Shown one piece after another: positions 27,365 through 37,683 of a stretch of 64,000 bases of DNA. The DNA is from Rhodoferax koreense. GTDB lineage: Bacteria > Pseudomonadota > Gammaproteobacteria > Burkholderiales > Burkholderiaceae_C. Below the pieces are notes generated by a model that saw only the letters and a list, made by a program, of their open reading frames with translations, was not told the DNA's origin and ran no database searches. Position 1 is the first letter of the stretch; every line of letters starts with the position of its first letter. The position numbers and the translations under genes are program-made. The stretch spans positions 4,650,001-4,714,000 of the forward strand of contig NZ_CP019236.1 in the NCBI RefSeq assembly GCF_001955695.1, written 5' to 3'.

Positions 27365-28372
27365 TCAAACCTTGTAGTAGCCCCGGTACCAGGCCACGAA
27401 ATTGGCGATGCCGGCCTGCACACTCGTCCCCGGCACGAAGCCGACCCAGTCCTGCAAGGCGTCGGTGTTGGCATAAGTGGCGGGCACATCGCCGTCCTGC
27501 AGCGGCAGCAGCCTTTTCTCGGCCTTCATGCCCAGCGCATTCTCGATGCAGCCGATGAAATCGAGCAAGGGCACAGGGTTGTTGTTGCCGATGTTGAAAA
27601 CCCGGTAAGGCGCGTTGCTGGTGGCGGGGTCGGCCAGCGCGGCATCGTACGCGGGTTCGGCGGTCGCCGTGCGGTCGAGCACGCGGATCACGCCTTCGAC
27701 GATGTCGTCCACGTAGGTGAAGTCGCGCTTCATGTTGCCGTGGTTGAACACGTCGATCGGCCGCCCTTCGAGAATGGCCTTGGTGAACAGGAACAAGGCC
27801 ATGTCGGGCCGGCCCCAGGGGCCATACACCGTGAAAAAGCGCAGGCCCGTGGTCGGCAGGTCGTAGAGATGGCTGTAGGTATGGGCCATCAACTCGTTGG
27901 CCTTCTTGGTGGCCGCGTACAGGCTCACAGGATGATCGACGCTGTCGTGCTCGGAAAACGGCATCTTGGTGTTGCCGCCATAGACGCTGGAACTCGACGC
28001 GTAGACCAGATGCTGCACCTTGCTGTGGCGGCAGCCTTCGAGGATGTTGGTGAAGCCGACCAGGTTGCTTTCCACGTAGGCATGCGGATTCTGCAAGGAA
28101 TAACGAACGCCGGCCTGGGCGGCCAGGTGGATCACCCGGTCGAATTTCTCGGCGGCGAACAGATCGGCCATGCCGGCGCGGTCGGCCACGTCCAGCTTCA
28201 CGAAGCGAAACCCGGCATGGGGCGTGAGTCGATCCAGGCGGCTTTGCTTCAACGCCACCTCGTAGTAATCGTTCAGGTTGTCCAGCCCCACCACTTCGTC
28301 ACCGCGCGCGAGCAGCTTCAGCGTTGCCGTCATGCCGATAAAACCGGCAGCACCCGTCACCAAAATCTTCAT
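27365..28372 (-). CDS. UDP-glucuronate 4-epimerase-like NAD-dependent epimerase
   Basis: The 335-residue short-chain dehydrogenase/reductase-type epimerase has the NAD motif GAAGFIG at residues 8-14. Its SSSSVYGGN segment and the catalytic YxxxK in YAATKKANE (about residue 150) are intact. The segment [26 protein letters not shown] is characteristic of the UDP-GlcA 4-epimerase group (CapI/LpsL-like). It would make UDP-galacturonic acid for the surface polysaccharide. It converges with the phosphatase gene and marks the right end of the polysaccharide region. ATG 28372 (MKILVTG) is preferred over 28378. Confidence 0.87.
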   Translation of the reverse strand: MKILVTGAAGFIGMTATLKLLARGDEVVGLDNLNDYYEVALKQSRLDRLTPHAGFRFVKLDVADRAGMADLFAAEKFDRVIHLAAQAGVRYSLQNPHAYVESNLVGFTNILEGCRHSKVQHLVYASSSSVYGGNTKMPFSEHDSVDHPVSLYAATKKANELMAHTYSHLYDLPTTGLRFFTVYGPWGRPDMALFLFTKAILEGRPIDVFNHGNMKRDFTYVDDIVEGVIRVLDRTATAEPAYDAALADPATSNAPYRVFNIGNNNPVPLLDFIGCIENALGMKAEKRLLPLQDGDVPATYANTDALQDWVGFVPGTSVQAGIANFVAWYRGYYKV

Positions 28373-28511
28373 GACCAACCCTTCAGTTTTTTCTCACATC
28401 CAACCCGATCGCCCTAGCGCAGACAAGCGCCCGGCACCACGCCAGCAAACGGACAAATCCAGGGGGATTCAGGATCAGCCAAACAGGCCCGATCGATAGA
28501 ATGAACCGCGC

Positions 28512-31436
28512 ATGCCCTTGTTCACCCTCATCCTTCTCCCCTTCGCCGGCAGCCTCATCGCCGCCTGGCTGCCGGCCAATGCTCGCACCAGCGAATCCGC
28601 ATTGGCCGGTGTCATCGGCCTTTTCTGTGCGGTCCAGGCTGCATTGTATTTTCCCGACATCGCCAACGGCGGCGTGGTCCAGCAAGAATTGGCGTGGATT
28701 CCGTCACTAGGCCTCAATCTTGTGGTCCGCATGGACGGCTTCGCCTGGATGTTCTGCATGCTGGTGCTGGGCATCGGCACCCTGGTGGTGTTGTATGCGC
28801 GGTACTACATGTCGGCCTCCGACCCCGTTCCGCGCTTTTTCTCGTTCTTCCTGGCCTTCATGGGCGCGATGACGGGTGTGGTCCTGTCGGGCAACCTGAT
28901 CCAGCTCGCGCTCTTCTGGGAACTGACCAGCCTGTTCTCGTTCCTGCTGATCGGCTACTGGCACCACCGCAAGGACGCGCGCCGCGGCGCCCGCATGGCA
29001 TTGACGGTGACCGGCACCGGGGGCCTGTGCCTGCTGGCAGGTGTGCTGGTGCTCGGCCACATCGTCGGCAGCTATGACCTCGCCACGGTGCTGGCAGCGG
29101 GCGATCAGGTACGCGCACACCCGCTGTACCTCACCGTGCTGGTGCTGGTGCTGCTCGGCGCACTCACGAAAAGCGCGCAATTCCCTTTCCACTTCTGGCT
29201 GCCGCACGCCATGGCCGCACCCACACCCGTTTCAGCCTACCTGCATTCGGCCACGATGGTGAAGGCCGGGGTGTTCCTGCTGGCGCGCTTCTGGCCCGTG
29301 CTGTCGGGCACCCAGGAATGGTTTTGGATCGTCGGCGGCGCTGGCGTTTGCACCCTGCTGATCGGCGCCTACGCGGCGATGTTCCAGAACGACCTGAAGG
29401 GCCTGCTCGCCTATTCCACGATTTCGCACCTGGGGCTGATCACGCTGCTGCTCGGCCTGAACAGCCCGCTGGCGGCCGTGGCCGCCGTCTTCCACATCAT
29501 GAACCATGCGACTTTCAAGGCCTCGCTGTTCATGGCCGCCGGCATCATCGACCACGAAAGCGGCACGCGCGACATCCGCCGCCTGAGCGGCCTGATGCGG
29601 CTCATGCCGATCACCGGCCTGCTGGCCATCATCGCCAGCGCGGCCATGGCCGGCGTGCCGCTGCTCAACGGCTTCCTGTCGAAGGAGATGTTCTTCGCCG
29701 AGACCGTCTACATCAGCGCCACGCCGGTCGTGGAATGGGGCCTGCCGATCGCCGCCACGCTCGCCGGCATCTTCAGCGTGGCCTATTCGCTGCGCTTCAC
29801 CTGCGACGTGTTCTTCGGCCCGGCCGCAACCGACCTGCCACACCAGCCGCACGAGCCGCCGCACTGGATGCGCGTGCCGGTCGAGTTGCTGGTGCTGGCC
29901 TGCCTGGTCGTGGGCGTGGCACCGAACCTGTCCGTCGGCCGTTTCCTCGACGCCGCGGCACTGCCCGTCGTCGGCGGGGAACTGCCCGCATTCAGCCTGC
30001 ACGTCTGGCATGGCTTCAACCTGCCGTTCATCATGAGCCTGGTGGCGATGGCCGGCGGCACGTTGCTGTACTTCCTGCTGCGGCCGGTCCAGGACGCATT
30101 CGAACACCCGCCGCTGATGCGCGCCATCAGCGGCAAGAGCATCTTCGAGCAGACCCTGGCCCTGCTCAGCCGCCTGGGCCGGCGCGGCCGACGCTTCTTC
30201 GGCACGCAGCGGCTGCAGAACCAGCTGATGTGCCTGGTGGGCGCCGCGTTGGTCGCCGGCCTGGCCGCGCTGTGGGGCAGCGGGCTGCAGGCGGGCACGC
30301 GGGTGCTGCTGCCGCTGTCGCCGGCCTTCGCGCTGCTGTGGACCGTGGGCATGGCCTGCGCCGTCACCGCCGCCTGGCAAGCCAAGTACCACCGCCTGGC
30401 CGCGCTCACGCTGATGGGCACGGCCGGCCTGGCCACCTGCATCACCTTCGTCTGGTTTTCGGCCCCCGACCTGGCGTTGACGCAGCTCACGGTGGAAGTG
30501 GTGACCACGGTGCTGATCCTGCTCGGCCTGCGCTGGCTGCCGATGCGCATGATCTCGGCGGGCGCCACCAAGCCCTCGTCCAGCACCGCCGCGCGCCGCA
30601 CCCGCGACATGACCGTGGCCGTGCTGGCCGGCGGCAGCATGGCAGTGCTGGCCTACGCCATGATGAGCCGCCCCTTCCCCGAGGGCATTTCCACTTTCTT
30701 CCTGGAGCGCGCGCTGCCGGAAGGCGGCGGCGCCAACGTGGTCAACGTCATGCTGGTCGACTTCCGCGGCTTCGACACCTTCGGTGAAATCGTCGTGCTC
30801 GGCATCGTCGCCCTGTCGGTGTACGCGCTGCTGCGCCGCTTCCGCCCGGCGGCCGAAACCATGCAGATCCCGCTGCAGCAGCGTTCGCTGCCGCCCGAGC
30901 GCCCTTCCGACCTGCTCAACCCGCGCCACGCGCGCGACACCGCCGTGGGCTACTTGATGGTTCCCGCCGTGCTGGTGCGGCTGTTGCTGCCGCTGGCGGC
31001 CATGGTGTCGGTCTACCTGTTCATGCGCGGCCACAACGAGCCGGGCGGCGGCTTCGTCGCCGGGCTGGTGATGTCGGTGGCGCTGTTGTTGCAGTACATC
31101 GTCTCGGGTACGCAATGGGTGGAAGCCCATCTCTACCTGCGGCCGCGTTACTGGATCGCGGTGGGCATGCTGTGCGCGCTGGCCACCGGCCTCGGCTCGC
31201 TGTTGCTGGGCTACCCTTTCATGACCACGCACACGGCGCACCTGCACCTGCCGGTGCTCGGCGACATCCACATCGCCAGCGCGCTGTTCTTCGACATCGG
31301 CGTGTTCACCCTGGTGGTCGGCGCCACCATCCTGATCCTCACCGCGCTGGCCCACCAGTCCGTACGCAGCCACCGCCTGCCCGGCAAGGCCGAGGCCGAA
31401 GCCCAGAACACCGCCGCCCCGGAAGGAGCCCGCTGA
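28512..31436 (+). CDS. phaA: Mrp-type cation/proton antiporter subunit A (A+B fusion)
   Basis: The 974-residue protein is a NuoL-like antiporter subunit with about 20 membrane spans. The proton-translocation domain holds HFWLPHAMAAPTPVSAYLHSATMVKAG near residue 230, with conserved Lys and His residues. The C-terminal part (from about residue 800) corresponds to the separate MrpB subunit (FMRGHNEPGGGFVAGLVMS), so this is the fused A/B form of group 2 (Pha-type) operons. It exchanges Na+ or K+ for protons as part of a six-subunit inner-membrane complex. Genes C to G follow with 1-4 base overlaps. Confidence 0.93.
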   Translation: MPLFTLILLPFAGSLIAAWLPANARTSESALAGVIGLFCAVQAALYFPDIANGGVVQQELAWIPSLGLNLVVRMDGFAWMFCMLVLGIGTLVVLYARYYMSASDPVPRFFSFFLAFMGAMTGVVLSGNLIQLALFWELTSLFSFLLIGYWHHRKDARRGARMALTVTGTGGLCLLAGVLVLGHIVGSYDLATVLAAGDQVRAHPLYLTVLVLVLLGALTKSAQFPFHFWLPHAMAAPTPVSAYLHSATMVKAGVFLLARFWPVLSGTQEWFWIVGGAGVCTLLIGAYAAMFQNDLKGLLAYSTISHLGLITLLLGLNSPLAAVAAVFHIMNHATFKASLFMAAGIIDHESGTRDIRRLSGLMRLMPITGLLAIIASAAMAGVPLLNGFLSKEMFFAETVYISATPVVEWGLPIAATLAGIFSVAYSLRFTCDVFFGPAATDLPHQPHEPPHWMRVPVELLVLACLVVGVAPNLSVGRFLDAAALPVVGGELPAFSLHVWHGFNLPFIMSLVAMAGGTLLYFLLRPVQDAFEHPPLMRAISGKSIFEQTLALLSRLGRRGRRFFGTQRLQNQLMCLVGAALVAGLAALWGSGLQAGTRVLLPLSPAFALLWTVGMACAVTAAWQAKYHRLAALTLMGTAGLATCITFVWFSAPDLALTQLTVEVVTTVLILLGLRWLPMRMISAGATKPSSSTAARRTRDMTVAVLAGGSMAVLAYAMMSRPFPEGISTFFLERALPEGGGANVVNVMLVDFRGFDTFGEIVVLGIVALSVYALLRRFRPAAETMQIPLQQRSLPPERPSDLLNPRHARDTAVGYLMVPAVLVRLLLPLAAMVSVYLFMRGHNEPGGGFVAGLVMSVALLLQYIVSGTQWVEAHLYLRPRYWIAVGMLCALATGLGSLLLGYPFMTTHTAHLHLPVLGDIHIASALFFDIGVFTLVVGATILILTALAHQSVRSHRLPGKAEAEAQNTAAPEGAR

Positions 31437-31780
31437 TGGAATTGATGTTATCGCTGGCCATCGGCGTGCTCACCGGCTCGGGCATCTGGCTGCTGCTGCG
31501 CCCGCGCACCTTCCAGGTCATCATGGGTTTGTCGCTGCTGTCGTACGCGGTGAACCTGTTCATGTTCAGCATGGGCCGGCTGTCCATCGACCGCGAACCG
31601 GTGCTGGTCGCCGGCGTGCCGCTCAACCTGCTGCATTACGACGACCCGATCCCGCAGGCATTGGTGCTCACCGCCATCGTCATCGGCTTCGCCATGACGG
31701 CGCTGTTCCTGGTGGTGATGATGGCCTCGCGCGGCCTCTCGGGCACCGACCATGTCGACGGCGCGGAGTCCGGCGAATGA
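31436..31780 (+). CDS. phaC: Mrp antiporter subunit C
   Basis: The 114-residue protein is NuoK-like, with three membrane spans and the conserved segments SGIWLLLRPRTFQVIMGLSL and DPIPQALVLTAIVIGFA. Its ATG overlaps the stop of subunit A (TGATG at 31434-31438), and its end overlaps subunit D by 4 bases. The order and tight coupling support a working Mrp complex. Residues at the C-terminus are acidic and soluble. Confidence 0.93.
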   Translation: MELMLSLAIGVLTGSGIWLLLRPRTFQVIMGLSLLSYAVNLFMFSMGRLSIDREPVLVAGVPLNLLHYDDPIPQALVLTAIVIGFAMTALFLVVMMASRGLSGTDHVDGAESGE

Positions 31781-33498
31781 GCGATTTCCTGTCCATGCTT
31801 TCGCGGCCGCTGCACCCGCTGTCCGCGCATTGGGTCGTCGCACCGATCCTGCTGCCGCTGTTCACCGGCGCCATGATGCTGCTGATGCGCGAGGAGCGCC
31901 GCCGGATCAAGGCCGCCATCAACATCGGCTCCACCTTCCTGGGCCTGCTGTTGTCCGTCGCATTGCTGCTGTGGGTCGACGACCAGGGCACGGTCGGCTC
32001 GATCGGCATCTACCTGCCCGGCAACTGGCAAGCCCCCTACGGCATCGTGCTGGCCGTGGACCGGTTGTCGGCCATGATGCTGGTGCTGGCCTCCACCGTG
32101 GCGCTCGGCTCGGTGGTGTTCGCGGCGGCGCGGTGGCACCGCGCCGGGGTGCATTACCACCCGCTGTTCCAGTTCCAGCTCATGGGCCTGTGCGGCGCCT
32201 TCCTCACGGCCGACCTGTTCAACCTCTTCGTGTTCTTCGAGATCCTGCTGGCCGCCTCCTACGGCCTGCTGCTGCATGGCTCGGGCCGGCTGCGCGTGAA
32301 GGCCGGGCTGCACTACATCGCCATCAACCTCGGCGCGTCCTCGCTGTTCCTGATCGGCGTGTCGATGCTGTACGGCGTGACCGGCACGCTCAACATGGCG
32401 GACCTGGCCCAGAAGATCCCGCTGGTGGCCGATGCCGACCGCGGCCTGCTGCACGCCTCGGCCGCCATCCTCGCTGTGGCCTTCCTCGCCAAGGCCGCCA
32501 TCTGGCCGCTGAACTTCTGGCTGGTGCCCGCCTACAGCACAGCCACGGCGCCCGTGGGAGCCTTGTTCGCCATCATGAGCAAGGTCGGCATCTACACCAT
32601 TCTGCGCCTGTGGACGCTGCTGTTCTCGGCCGAAGCCGGTGCCTCCGCGGCCTTCGGCGGCCACTGGCTCGTGGCCGGCGGCCTGGCGACGCTGGCCTTC
32701 GGCGCGATCGGCATGCTCGGCTCGCAGAAGCTGGGCAACCTGGCCGGCTTCGCGGTGATCGTGTCATCCGGCACGCTGCTGGCGGCCATCGGCTTCGGCC
32801 AGACGGGCCTGACCGCCGGCGCGCTGTACTACCTGCTGAGTTCGACATTGGCCGCCAGTGCGCTGTTCATGCTGGTCGACCTGGTGGAGCGCTGGCGCAA
32901 CGCCGGCGCCAGCATCGCGCCACACGAGCTCTCGGACGACGCCCCGTTCCTCAGCGCCACCCTCGAATACGAGGCCGGCATGAACCTGGACGACGAGGAG
33001 GAAATCCTGATCGGCAAGGCCATCCCCGCGGCCACCGCTTTCCTCGGCCTGGGCTTCATGTGCTGCACGCTGCTGCTGACGGGGCTGCCGCCGCTGTCGG
33101 GCTTCGTCGGCAAGTTCGCCATCCTCAGTGCGCTGCTGAACCCGCTCGGCCTGGGCGTGGCGGGCGGCAGCGCCCCAGGCCTCGCCGGCTGGACGCTGCT
33201 GGTCATGCTCATCACCTCGGGGCTGCTCGGCCTGATCGCCATGAGCCGCGCCGGCATCCGCCATTTCTGGGCGGCGCACGACCGGGGCGTGCCGCAGTTG
33301 CGCCTGGCCGAAGGCCTGCCCGTGGCCGGCCTGCTCTTGGCCTGCATGCTGCTCACCGTGCAGGCGGGCAGCGTGATGCGCTACGTGCAGGCCACCGCCG
33401 ACTCGCTGCACACGCCCGCGAGCTACATCGAGGCCGTGATGGGCGCGCAGCCCCGCCTATCACCGGCCGCCGCGGCGGCCCCGAAAGCCACGCCATGA
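31777..33498 (+). CDS. phaD: Mrp antiporter subunit D
   Basis: The 573-residue NuoN/NuoM-like subunit has about 14 membrane spans. It includes the antiporter-type motif FLAKAAIWPLNFWLVPAYSTATAPVGALF and a conserved Glu in the early span LFNLFVFFEILL. Together with subunit A it forms the proton pathway of the complex. A soluble insert around residues 375-410 is acidic (NLDDEEEI). The start overlaps the stop of subunit C (ATGA) and the end overlaps subunit E. Confidence 0.93.
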   Translation: MSDFLSMLSRPLHPLSAHWVVAPILLPLFTGAMMLLMREERRRIKAAINIGSTFLGLLLSVALLLWVDDQGTVGSIGIYLPGNWQAPYGIVLAVDRLSAMMLVLASTVALGSVVFAAARWHRAGVHYHPLFQFQLMGLCGAFLTADLFNLFVFFEILLAASYGLLLHGSGRLRVKAGLHYIAINLGASSLFLIGVSMLYGVTGTLNMADLAQKIPLVADADRGLLHASAAILAVAFLAKAAIWPLNFWLVPAYSTATAPVGALFAIMSKVGIYTILRLWTLLFSAEAGASAAFGGHWLVAGGLATLAFGAIGMLGSQKLGNLAGFAVIVSSGTLLAAIGFGQTGLTAGALYYLLSSTLAASALFMLVDLVERWRNAGASIAPHELSDDAPFLSATLEYEAGMNLDDEEEILIGKAIPAATAFLGLGFMCCTLLLTGLPPLSGFVGKFAILSALLNPLGLGVAGGSAPGLAGWTLLVMLITSGLLGLIAMSRAGIRHFWAAHDRGVPQLRLAEGLPVAGLLLACMLLTVQAGSVMRYVQATADSLHTPASYIEAVMGAQPRLSPAAAAAPKATP

Positions 33499-33986
33499 TC
33501 AAGCGCCTGCTGCCGTCCCCGGTCCTGTCCGCCGCGCTGTTCCTGTTGTGGCTGCTGCTCAACCAGTCGGCCAGCCCCGGCACGCTGCTGCTTGGGGCTA
33601 TCCTGGCCGTGGTCATTCCGTCCCTTACCGCCAGCCTGCGGCCGACGCCGGTACGCATCCGGCGGCCGGCCGTGGTGCTGCGGCTGGTCGCCACCGTGGC
33701 GGCCGACGTGTTGCGGGCCGGCCTGTCCACCGGCTGGGCGCTGCTCACGCGCCGCGCGCGCAGCCTGCCTTCGGCCTTCGTGCGGGTACCGCTCGAACTC
33801 AGTGACCCGAACGGCCTGGCCGTGCTGGCCGTGATCACCTGCCTGACCTCGGGCACGGCCTGGGCCGAACTGTCGCTCGATCGGAAGGTGCTGCTGCTGC
33901 ACGTGCTCCAGGTCGATGACGAAGCCGCGCTCATCACCGAATTCAAGCAACGTTACGAACGGCCCCTGATGGAGATTTTCGAATGA
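33495..33986 (+). CDS. phaE: Mrp antiporter subunit E
   Basis: The 163-residue subunit has two N-terminal membrane spans and a soluble C-terminal domain. Family segments include LSDPNGLAVLAVITCLTSGTAW and LLHVLQVDDEA. It stabilises the complex and is specific to Mrp antiporters, which separates this operon from complex I. The ATG overlaps the subunit D stop by 4 bases. Confidence 0.92.
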   Translation: MIKRLLPSPVLSAALFLLWLLLNQSASPGTLLLGAILAVVIPSLTASLRPTPVRIRRPAVVLRLVATVAADVLRAGLSTGWALLTRRARSLPSAFVRVPLELSDPNGLAVLAVITCLTSGTAWAELSLDRKVLLLHVLQVDDEAALITEFKQRYERPLMEIFE

Positions 33987-34261
33987 GCCTGTTCCTCGCC
34001 TGGTCGCTGAAGGCCGCGCTGTTCCTGCTGGTGCTGGCCATCGCCGTCGCACTGGTGCGCCTGCTCAAGGGCCCCTCCGCACAGGACCGCGTGCTGGCCC
34101 TGGACTGCATCTACGTGAGCGGCATGATGGCCATGCTGGTGCTGGCGCTGACCTACGGCAGCAGCATGTACTTCGAGGCCGCGCTGCTGATCGCGCTGTT
34201 CGGCTTCGTCGGCTCGACCGCGATGGCCAAGTTCCTGCTGCGCGGCGAGGTGATCGAATGA
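33983..34261 (+). CDS. phaF: Mrp antiporter subunit F
   Basis: The 92-residue protein has three membrane spans with the family segment RLLKGPSAQDRVLALDCIYV and a conserved Asp in the second half of that segment. It overlaps the neighbouring subunits by 4 bases on both sides (ATGA). It is part of the same Mrp complex. Confidence 0.92.
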   Translation: MSLFLAWSLKAALFLLVLAIAVALVRLLKGPSAQDRVLALDCIYVSGMMAMLVLALTYGSSMYFEAALLIALFGFVGSTAMAKFLLRGEVIE

Positions 34262-34605
34262 CGACGGACATCCCGCTCTGGGCCGAGATCGCGACCTCCG
34301 TGCTGGTGCTTGCGGGCAGCCTGCTCGCGCTGATCGGTGCGGTCGGGCTACTGCGCCTGCCGACCTTCTTCCAGCGTGTGCACGCCCCCACGCTGGGCTC
34401 CACGCTGGGCTGCTGGTGCCTGGTGCTGGCCACCATCGTCTACTTCTCCGTGAAGGACGGCAGCCTCTCGGTGCACGCCGTGCTCATCGGCATCTTCATC
34501 GCCCTCACCGCGCCGGTGACCACGGTGTTCCTGCTGCGCGCGGCCCTGTTCCGCCAGCGGCGCGCCGGCAACCCGGACGTGCCGCCGAACATCACGCGGT
34601 CGTGA
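34258..34605 (+). CDS. phaG: Mrp antiporter subunit G
   Basis: The 115-residue protein has three membrane spans and the signature GLLRLPTFFQRVHAPTLGSTLGCW. It is the last gene of the operon, and its ATG overlaps subunit F by 4 bases. After its stop lies a large inverted repeat that may end transcription or protect the mRNA. Confidence 0.92.
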   Translation: MTTDIPLWAEIATSVLVLAGSLLALIGAVGLLRLPTFFQRVHAPTLGSTLGCWCLVLATIVYFSVKDGSLSVHAVLIGIFIALTAPVTTVFLLRAALFRQRRAGNPDVPPNITRS

Positions 34606-34620
34606 ATCTCGGGCCCAGAT

Positions 34621-34702
34621 CCGTTCGTGCTGAGCCTGTCGAAGCACATTCGAACGTCCTGAGCATGTCGACCGGCCTCTTCGACAAGCCCAGCGCGAAC
34701 GG
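34621..34702. repeat. REP-like inverted repeat between phaG and the MFS gene
   Basis: Two 24-base arms (34621-34644 and 34679-34702) are inverted copies with three mismatches. They carry the core TTCGTGCTGAGCCTGTCGAA, of a kind I recall as a frequent extragenic repeat in Proteobacteria. They enclose a 34-base spacer. Transcribed, they form a long hairpin between two convergent genes, so a role in ending or protecting both messages is plausible. Confidence 0.75.
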
Positions 34703-34713
34703 GCTCTCGATGG

Positions 34714-35946
34714 TCAGGTGACGGCGGCGACCGGCGCGAGTGAACGCAGCCGCAGTCGGCTGAAGTTCAGCGCCACCAGCAGCACGCCGCAGGCGCCGAG
34801 TGCGATCACCGGGCTGGTTCCCCAATAACCGACGAGCATGCCAGCGACGCCCACACCCGTGGCCTGGCCGAGGAAGAAACACGAGGCAAAAGCCGACACC
34901 GCCGCACCCCGGCGCTCGGGCGCCATCTGCGTGGCATTGATCTGCAAGGTGTTGTGCAGCATGTAGAAACCCAGGCCGGCGACGAAACAGGCCGGCATCG
35001 CCCACCACCACACCGGCGCCATGCCGATGGTCAGCAGCGAGCCCGCGATCAGGATGCCGCCGACCCCGGTAAGACCGACCTCGCCGAGCCGGCGCACCAG
35101 CGTGGCCGAAAAGATGGCGAACAACAGGCCGCCAAAACCGTACAGCATGACCATCGAGCCCGCCGTGGACAGCGACACGCCGAACACCGCATGCAGATGG
35201 GTGGCGATGAAGGCGAACACGCCGTAGAGGAACGCGCCCTCCAGGAACACGGTGGCCAGCACCACGCGCGCCCAGGGCTTGGCGAGCACCTGGCCGAACT
35301 CCTGAACCATGCGCGCGGCGGCATTGCCCTCGGCCCTGCGCGTCACGCGGGCCATGGCCGGCAGCCGCCGGTTCAGGGTGAACAGCGCCATGCTGATCAA
35401 CGCGAAGCCGCCGCCGATCAGCAGGAAGGGCACACGCCAGCTCAGATGGTCGGCCGCGAAGCCGCCCAGCCAGACGCCGGTGGAAAGCCCCAGGATCTGC
35501 CCGATCAGGAAACGCGCGAGGATGGGCTGGCGGCCTTCGTACGGCACCACATCGCCGATGAAGGCCATGGAGAGCGGGATCACCGCCGCCGCCGTGGCAC
35601 CGGCCAGCAGGCGCGCAACGATCAGCAGCGGGAAGTCGGGCGCCAGGCCGCACAGGGCCGCGGTGATCGCACAGGCCACGCAGGCCCAGGCCACGACGTA
35701 GTATTTGCCGAACCGGTCGCCGAGCGGCCCGAACAGCAGTTGCGACAGCCCGTAGGCCACCGAGAACACCGTGATCACACTGGCCGCATGCCCCAGCGTG
35801 ATGCCGAACTGCTGCGAGAAGCTCGGCAGCAGTGCGTCGGTGATGCGCAGCGAAATCGCACTGAAAAAGGCCGCGAGGGACAGGGCCAGCACGGCTGTGC
35901 GCAACAGCGGCGTTTCGTGCGCCGCGGATTCGTCAGGTGAAGTCAT
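34714..35946 (-). CDS. MFS transporter (drug/sugar efflux type)
   Basis: The 410-residue protein has twelve hydrophobic segments and the major facilitator motif GPLGDRFGKYYVV in the loop between spans 2 and 3. Another conserved stretch is PLSMAFIGDVVPYEGRQ. It probably exports small molecules or drugs using the proton gradient, but the substrate cannot be predicted. It stands alone between the Mrp operon and galactarate dehydratase and converges with phaG. Confidence 0.85.
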   Translation of the reverse strand: MTSPDESAAHETPLLRTAVLALSLAAFFSAISLRITDALLPSFSQQFGITLGHAASVITVFSVAYGLSQLLFGPLGDRFGKYYVVAWACVACAITAALCGLAPDFPLLIVARLLAGATAAAVIPLSMAFIGDVVPYEGRQPILARFLIGQILGLSTGVWLGGFAADHLSWRVPFLLIGGGFALISMALFTLNRRLPAMARVTRRAEGNAAARMVQEFGQVLAKPWARVVLATVFLEGAFLYGVFAFIATHLHAVFGVSLSTAGSMVMLYGFGGLLFAIFSATLVRRLGEVGLTGVGGILIAGSLLTIGMAPVWWWAMPACFVAGLGFYMLHNTLQINATQMAPERRGAAVSAFASCFFLGQATGVGVAGMLVGYWGTSPVIALGACGVLLVALNFSRLRLRSLAPVAAVT

Positions 35947-36007
35947 GGGCCGATTGTCGGTGCTGCCTGATCACATTGCGCCGGGCCGGACAATCATCGG
36001 CACGTCT

Positions 36008-37600
36008 TCAGGTCACCGGCGCCGGGTTGAACAGCACCAATGCGTTGTGCAGCTTCCACTGCTCGGCCCAGGTCTTCTTGCGGCCGCTGGCCACGTCGAG
36101 CATCAGTTGAAAGAGTTCCCAGCCCACCTCTTCGATGGTTTTCTCGCCCGTGGCGATGGTGCCGGCGTTGACGTCCATCAGGTCGTGCCAGCGGCGCGCG
36201 AGGTCGCTGCGCGTGGCCACCTTGATCACCGGCACCTGGGCCAGGCCGTAAGGCGTGCCGCGGCCGGTGGTGAACACGTGCAGGTTCATGCCTGCGGCCA
36301 GCTGCAGCGTGCCGCAGATGAAATCGCTGGCCGGCGTGGCGGCATAGGTCAGGCCTTTCTGCTTGAGCTTCTCGCCGGGCGACAGCACGCCCGTGATCGG
36401 CGAGGAGCCCGACTTGACGATCGAGCCCATCGCCTTCTCGACGATGTTCGACAGGCCGCCCTTCTTGTTGCCCGGCGTGGTGTTGGCGCTGCGGTCCACC
36501 GCGCCGCGCTTGAGGTACGCGTCGTACCAGGCCATCTCCTTGATCATCGCCGCCGCCACCTCCGGCGTGCTGGCGCGCGAGGTGAGCTGGTCGATGCCGT
36601 CGCGCACCTCGGTGGTCTCGGAAAACATCACGCTGGCGCCGGCGCGCACCAGCAGGTCGGTGCAGAAACCCACCGCTGGGTTGGCGGTGACGCCGCTGAA
36701 CGCGTCGCTGCCGCCGCACTGCACGCCCACCACCAGTTCGCTGGCCGGCACGGTTTCGCGGGTGCGTGCGTTCAGGCGCTCCAGGTGTTCCTCGGCCTGG
36801 CGCATGATGGAGTCGACCATGGACATGAAACCCACATGGCCGTCGTCCTGCAGGCAGACCACGTCGAGCTTGGCTTCTTCCGACGTGCCCACGTCCGCCA
36901 CGTTGCGTTCGTCGATCAGCGGGATGCTGCCCGGCGGCAACAGCCGCTCGGGCTGCAGCTTCTCGCAGCCCAGGCTGACCACCATCACCTCGCCGCCGAA
37001 ATTCGGGTTCAGGCTGATGTTGCGCAGCGTGCGGATCGGGATGATGGCGTCGGGCGCGTCGATGGCCACGCCGCAGCCGTAGGTGTGCTCCAGCGCCACC
37101 ACATCGTCCACGTTGGGGAACCGGGGCAGCAGCTCGGACTTGATGCGCTGCACGGCGAAGTCGGTCACGCCGGCCACGCACTGCACGGTCTGGGTGATCG
37201 CCAGGATGTTGCGCGTGCCGACCGAGCCGTCCGGGTTGCGGAAACCTTCGAACGTGTAGCCCTCGAGCGCGGGCTGCGGCTCGGGCCGGACGGTGGCGAT
37301 CGGCAGGTTGTCGAGTTCGCGCGCATCGGGCATCTTCAGCAGGCGCTCGTGCACCCAGCTGCCGGCCGGGATGTCTTTCATGGCGTAGCCGATCGGCACG
37401 TTGTAGCGACGCACGGCGCCGTCGGCGGGCAGGTCCACCAGCGCCACCTTGTGCCCTTGCGGCACATGGTCGCGCAGAGTCAAACCGGAGGGAAACACCG
37501 TGCCCGCGGGCAGGCCGCCATCGTTGGCGACGATGGCGACGTTGTCGTCGGGATGCATGCGGATGTGCAGGGGTGTTCTGGCGATTGCTGCGGCGGACAT
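36008..37600 (-). CDS. garD: Galactarate dehydratase (UxaA/GarD family)
   Basis: The 530-residue enzyme has an N-terminal SAF domain (about residues 10-95) and a large UxaA C-terminal domain. Conserved segments are [37 protein letters not shown] and the late [12 protein letters not shown]. Cys and His residues of the metal site are present. It dehydrates galactarate (or a related hexarate or altronate) to a 2-keto-3-deoxy acid. Length fits GarD and is longer than altronate dehydratase. ATG 37600 has an AGGA site upstream. No sugar-acid transporter adjoins it. An operator-like palindrome lies about 85 bases upstream. Confidence 0.88.
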   Translation of the reverse strand: MSAAAIARTPLHIRMHPDDNVAIVANDGGLPAGTVFPSGLTLRDHVPQGHKVALVDLPADGAVRRYNVPIGYAMKDIPAGSWVHERLLKMPDARELDNLPIATVRPEPQPALEGYTFEGFRNPDGSVGTRNILAITQTVQCVAGVTDFAVQRIKSELLPRFPNVDDVVALEHTYGCGVAIDAPDAIIPIRTLRNISLNPNFGGEVMVVSLGCEKLQPERLLPPGSIPLIDERNVADVGTSEEAKLDVVCLQDDGHVGFMSMVDSIMRQAEEHLERLNARTRETVPASELVVGVQCGGSDAFSGVTANPAVGFCTDLLVRAGASVMFSETTEVRDGIDQLTSRASTPEVAAAMIKEMAWYDAYLKRGAVDRSANTTPGNKKGGLSNIVEKAMGSIVKSGSSPITGVLSPGEKLKQKGLTYAATPASDFICGTLQLAAGMNLHVFTTGRGTPYGLAQVPVIKVATRSDLARRWHDLMDVNAGTIATGEKTIEEVGWELFQLMLDVASGRKKTWAEQWKLHNALVLFNPAPVT

Positions 37601-37683
37601 GGTGGCGATCCTTTGACCCGTGGGTATTTTTTATGATTCGGCGAGCTCAAGCAGCCATCCTGTGTCTCCGCCTCTTGGTCATC

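Noticed and set aside
29232..31373. Very long open frame (about 700 codons) antisense to the Mrp subunit A gene
   Set aside because: It is rich in His, Gln, Ala and Arg with no domain, exactly what the reverse strand of a GC-rich membrane protein gene gives. Subunit A itself is clear.
31752..33986. A 744-codon frame covering subunits D and E in a second frame
   Set aside because: Only its last 164 codons (33495-33986) encode subunit E. The rest is an Arg/Gly/Pro-rich shadow of subunit D.
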